Below are positions 43,375 through 45,765 of a stretch of 45,765 nucleotides of DNA, one piece after another. Source of the stretch: Comamonadaceae bacterium (lineage in GTDB: Bacteria > Pseudomonadota > Gammaproteobacteria > Burkholderiales > Burkholderiaceae_C); assembly GCA_027486555.1 (NCBI GenBank), contig JAIXOX010000075.1:1-45765 (forward strand). Reading direction: 5' to 3'. Within the stretch, counting starts at the first letter, position 1. Every line of letters begins with the position of its first letter. Under the pieces are notes generated by a model, which saw nothing but the letters and a program-made list of their open reading frames with translations, was not told the DNA's origin and made no database searches. A program made the position numbers and the translations under genes.

Positions 43375-44790
43375 TCAGGCTCCAGAAGGTTTGGCGGGAC
43401 AGGCCTGCGGCAGGTCCACCACCGCCATCGCGCCGCCGCCAGGCGCATTGGCCAACATCAGTGCACCGTGGTGTTGACGGACGATCGTCGTCGCAATCTC
43501 CAGACCCAGACCCAAGCCGCCGGGCTTGGTAGAGAAAAGCGCTTCACTGGCGCTCATCAGCGCCTCCTCCGACAGCCCATGGCCTTGGTCGCGAACCGAC
43601 AATATAGCCCTCTCCCCCTTGGCCTGCAACGTGATCTCGATCCGCCGCACCGCCGACGCCGCACTGGCCTCGATGGCGTTGGTCAGCAAAATGACCACCA
43701 CTTGCGAAAGCTCGGTCTGGTCGCCTGACACCACTAAGGGCGTGTCTTGCATCCGTGGGACCAGCTCGATCTGATGTGCCCCAAGCACAGGTGCCATCAG
43801 GTCGATCACGTCAGCCGTAATCCAATTCAAGTCGACCCGGCCCAAGACGGAATCCACGGGTTGCAGTCGTTGCCGGATGCGCTGCACGATGGCATTGCCC
43901 CGCCTGGCGTTTCGCAAGATAGACTGCAACAACTCGACCTGCTGTTCTGTGCTGGTCCCAGATCTTTTCAGGCTGAGCGTGGCCAGCTCGGCGTTCGACA
44001 GGATCGCCGTCAGCGGCTGCGCCAGTTCGTGGGCGAGCGCACCAGCCAAAGCGCCCAGGCTGCGCATGCGGTCGAGCCGGGACAATCGGGCTGAGAATTC
44101 ACGCAGCAACCTTTCCCGTTCGACCCGTCTGACCTCTTTGGCCTCCTCAATGGCCTTGGTATGCGACAAGATACCCAAAAAGGCGAAATTACCGATGACC
44201 GCAAAAAAGAGCGTGGACATCCCGATGATGGACGCCAATTGCGCGGGGTAGACCGTAGTGGGTAAATTTCGATTCATCAGGAAAACCGACAATTGGATGG
44301 CTATCACCAAGGCGGGAATCAGGTTACCCACCGTCATCCAGCGGGCCGCTATGCTTTTCTGCGTGCGGGCGATCATGGCGCTGTACCAGGTCACGATGCC
44401 CAACATGAGAAGCAGGATCGGATAAAAAATTAACGGCCAGAATATGAGGCCTGTTGAGCGGGCCAATTCAACAGCCAGCCAGCAAGCGAACGCCAGCCCT
44501 AAAAGTTTGAACGAGGAAATACGCGGCCGGTTGAGGATTTCGCACAGCGACTGACATTTGATCAACAAACCGTAGCAGATGAGCGCATTCGCCAGTGAAA
44601 TCGTCACATTGTCAGGCGCGATGCCCCGAAGTCCAATGAGACCAGTGCCCAGGCCAAGCACCACCCCGCCAGCACACCAGAAGCGCACATGGGGCAGGTG
44701 ACGCTGATTCGGCCCTACGGCTCCCCACAAGGCTAAGGGAAAGACAATCAGCAAGATGCTGGTCATCCGGAAAAGCGTTAGGGCGTCCAT
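43375..44790 (-). CDS. Sensor histidine kinase with about seven N-terminal membrane helices
   Basis: Residues 1-210 contain roughly seven hydrophobic helices with short loops and no PAS, GAF or HAMP domain that I can see. A helical linker (212-245) leads to the HisKA box with phospho-acceptor His254 (ALAHELAQPLTAI). The HATPase domain has the N box (LLTNAIEAS), G1 (DQGHGLS) and G2 (GGLGLGLEIA). It autophosphorylates and passes phosphate to the adjacent FixJ-type regulator. The signal is probably membrane-associated, given the lack of a periplasmic domain. The 7-TM module does not match a named sensor I recognise. Confidence 0.92.
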   Translation of the reverse strand: MDALTLFRMTSILLIVFPLALWGAVGPNQRHLPHVRFWCAGGVVLGLGTGLIGLRGIAPDNVTISLANALICYGLLIKCQSLCEILNRPRISSFKLLGLAFACWLAVELARSTGLIFWPLIFYPILLLMLGIVTWYSAMIARTQKSIAARWMTVGNLIPALVIAIQLSVFLMNRNLPTTVYPAQLASIIGMSTLFFAVIGNFAFLGILSHTKAIEEAKEVRRVERERLLREFSARLSRLDRMRSLGALAGALAHELAQPLTAILSNAELATLSLKRSGTSTEQQVELLQSILRNARRGNAIVQRIRQRLQPVDSVLGRVDLNWITADVIDLMAPVLGAHQIELVPRMQDTPLVVSGDQTELSQVVVILLTNAIEASAASAVRRIEITLQAKGERAILSVRDQGHGLSEEALMSASEALFSTKPGGLGLGLEIATTIVRQHHGALMLANAPGGGAMAVVDLPQACPAKPSGA

Positions 44791-44804
44791 TGTTAGGAGT
44801 AATC

Positions 44805-45323
44805 TCAGTCAAGATGGCACGATTCACGCCACATGGTCCGCCAGGTAACACGAAGGCCCCGGTGTGGCGCTCGATCCCCCAGTCCGGTGCGGCCTGCAGC
44901 CGCTGGCGCAAACTCTGCATGAGCGAGCACAGCGGGTACCGGCCTTTGGCTCTGTGCAACACAAAGCGGCAGCTGGCGGGCACCACCATGGGCACCCAAA
45001 ACCACATCAATTGCAGTGAAGTAGCACCCCAATTGTAGGTCACCAGATCGAGCGCGATGTTCAGGTCGGTGTACTCGGCCGTCTTGTCGGCCAGGCCCAC
45101 CGGCCCCAAAACACCAGCCATTCAGCCGTGATGCGGCCGGTGAAAGGGCATAACAACGCGCCAGCGTTATTGAACGACAACGCTTTGGGCTGCATGCAGG
45201 CGCAGCACGCAGCACCCGCGCCCACAGCCCTACCGTGCTCGGCGTCAGCTTGGGCATGTTGTTGAGCGGACCGATGATCAGCGCGCTCTTGCCGCGCTCA
45301 AGCCTGAACAGTGACTTACAGCC
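44805..45323 (-). pseudogene. Decayed GT41 (OGT/SPINDLY-like) glycosyltransferase C-terminal fragment
   Basis: Three frames on the minus strand carry successive pieces of the C-terminal region of TPR-linked GT41 transferases. The first is SALIIGPLNNMPKLTPSTVGLWARVLRAAP (near 45300-45210), family form FGSFNNLAKLTPATLALWARVLRAVP. The second is GPVGLADKTAEYTDLNIALDLVTYNWGATS followed by LQLMWFWVPMVV (near 45110-44985), family form IDIALDPFPYNGTTT...LWMGVPVV. The third is RLQAAPDWGIERHTGAF and, after a frame change, TWRTMWR near 44880-44815. At least two frameshifts, stops and a deletion break it, and no TPR part remains. It lies between the alkA-like gene and the histidine kinase. Confidence 0.7.
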
Positions 45324-45396
45324 GAACGGTCACGCCCAGCGGCCCTACAGGCAGCCGCCAGTCGAACTGATGAAGGCCATCTCCATGTCCAGGCCT

Positions 45397-45765
45397 TCAA
45401 TACGCCACGGGGACAGGGTCCAGCGAGCGCCAAATAAACCAAGTCGCCACTGTGGCATAGGGACTCCAGGCCTGCGCGACCTCACGCGCGTCGCTGCGGC
45501 TGACCGGTTCACCTGAAAAATAGTTGCGGCTGATGCCCTTGATCAAACCCACATCATCGAGTGGCAAAACATTGGGGCGCATCAGGTGAAAGATGAGGAA
45601 CATCTCGGCCGTCCATCGGCCAATCCCTCGTATGGCAACCAACTCGTCAATGATGGCCTCGTCGTCCATCTCGTTCCAAGCCTTGACGTGCACCGTGCCC
45701 GAGCTGAAATGCACAGCCAAGTCCACCACATACTCCACCTTGCGGGCAGACAAACCGGCCGCACG
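45397..45765 (-). CDS. DNA-3-methyladenine glycosylase II-like (HhH-GPD), N-terminus cut by the window
   Basis: The visible 122-residue C-terminal part begins RAAGLSARKVEYVVDLA at the window edge (the TTG at 45753 is not the real start). It has the helix-hairpin-helix LVAIRGIGRWTAEMFLIFHL, followed by the catalytic Asp in LPLDDVGLIKGISRNYF and WSPYATVATWFIWRSLD. This is base excision repair of alkylated purines, AlkA/MAG type. The gene's 5' half lies beyond base 45765. Confidence 0.92.
   Translation of the reverse strand, partial: RAAGLSARKVEYVVDLAVHFSSGTVHVKAWNEMDDEAIIDELVAIRGIGRWTAEMFLIFHLMRPNVLPLDDVGLIKGISRNYFSGEPVSRSDAREVAQAWSPYATVATWFIWRSLDPVPVAY

Overview
The window is a gene-dense piece of a betaproteobacterial chromosome. 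It most resembles Burkholderiales/Comamonadaceae (a Limnohabitans- or Rhodoferax-like freshwater organism is my inference). The basis is a moderately high G+C content, EF-P with the arginine-type loop, a phasin, a DUF3149 mini-protein next to cfa, Liv-type and TRAP transporters, and tandem glycine riboswitches. I see no phage, integron, CRISPR array, complete insertion sequence, tRNA or rRNA. Both edges cut genes.

Left part (1-13.9 kb). The end of a DUF6691/YeeE-like membrane protein is followed by efp with a strong terminator and a LOG-family gene. Next comes a minus-strand operon whose four genes overlap by 4 nt each: nhaD, a GhrB-like 2-hydroxyacid dehydrogenase, rmuC and an MFS transporter. 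The MFS gene ends in a (GGGCAT)6 repeat that encodes an Ala-His tail. A second minus-strand array runs from an HDAC-like deacetylase through a thioesterase and a nitroreductase to a branched-chain-type ABC importer with a fused LivH-LivM permease, LivG and LivF, and then pncB. That importer has no binding-protein gene nearby.

Middle (13.9-32 kb). A phasin gene has a PhaR-like operator. A lipoprotein patatin and an iron-type periplasmic binding protein diverge from a good Fur-box match. ahpC and ahpF lie behind an OxyR-like site. Then come DUF423 and DUF3149 small membrane proteins, cfa, an acyl-CoA-type SDR behind a perfect palindrome, an uncharacterised membrane protein, a lipoprotein gamma-glutamyltransferase, a TetR regulator divergent from a PF10118 metal-dependent hydrolase, a thioesterase-SDR pair and ETF-ubiquinone oxidoreductase. 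This looks like lipid/acyl-CoA metabolism and redox defence.

Right part (30-45.8 kb). A HpaI-type aldolase and a 2-hydroxyacid dehydrogenase diverge from a complete TRAP transporter (dctP, dctQ, dctM), which suggests uptake and breakdown of an unidentified hydroxy- or sugar acid. Directly behind it is a glycine regulon: a tandem glycine riboswitch plus terminator controls gcvT-gcvH-gcvP, and 5 kb downstream a second tandem glycine riboswitch precedes a DadA-like FAD dehydrogenase and a GNAT acetyltransferase. The spacers in this region carry three repeat/palindrome elements. The window ends with a two-component system (about 7-TM histidine kinase and FixJ-type regulator), a decayed GT41/OGT-like glycosyltransferase pseudogene and a truncated DNA-3-methyladenine glycosylase gene.
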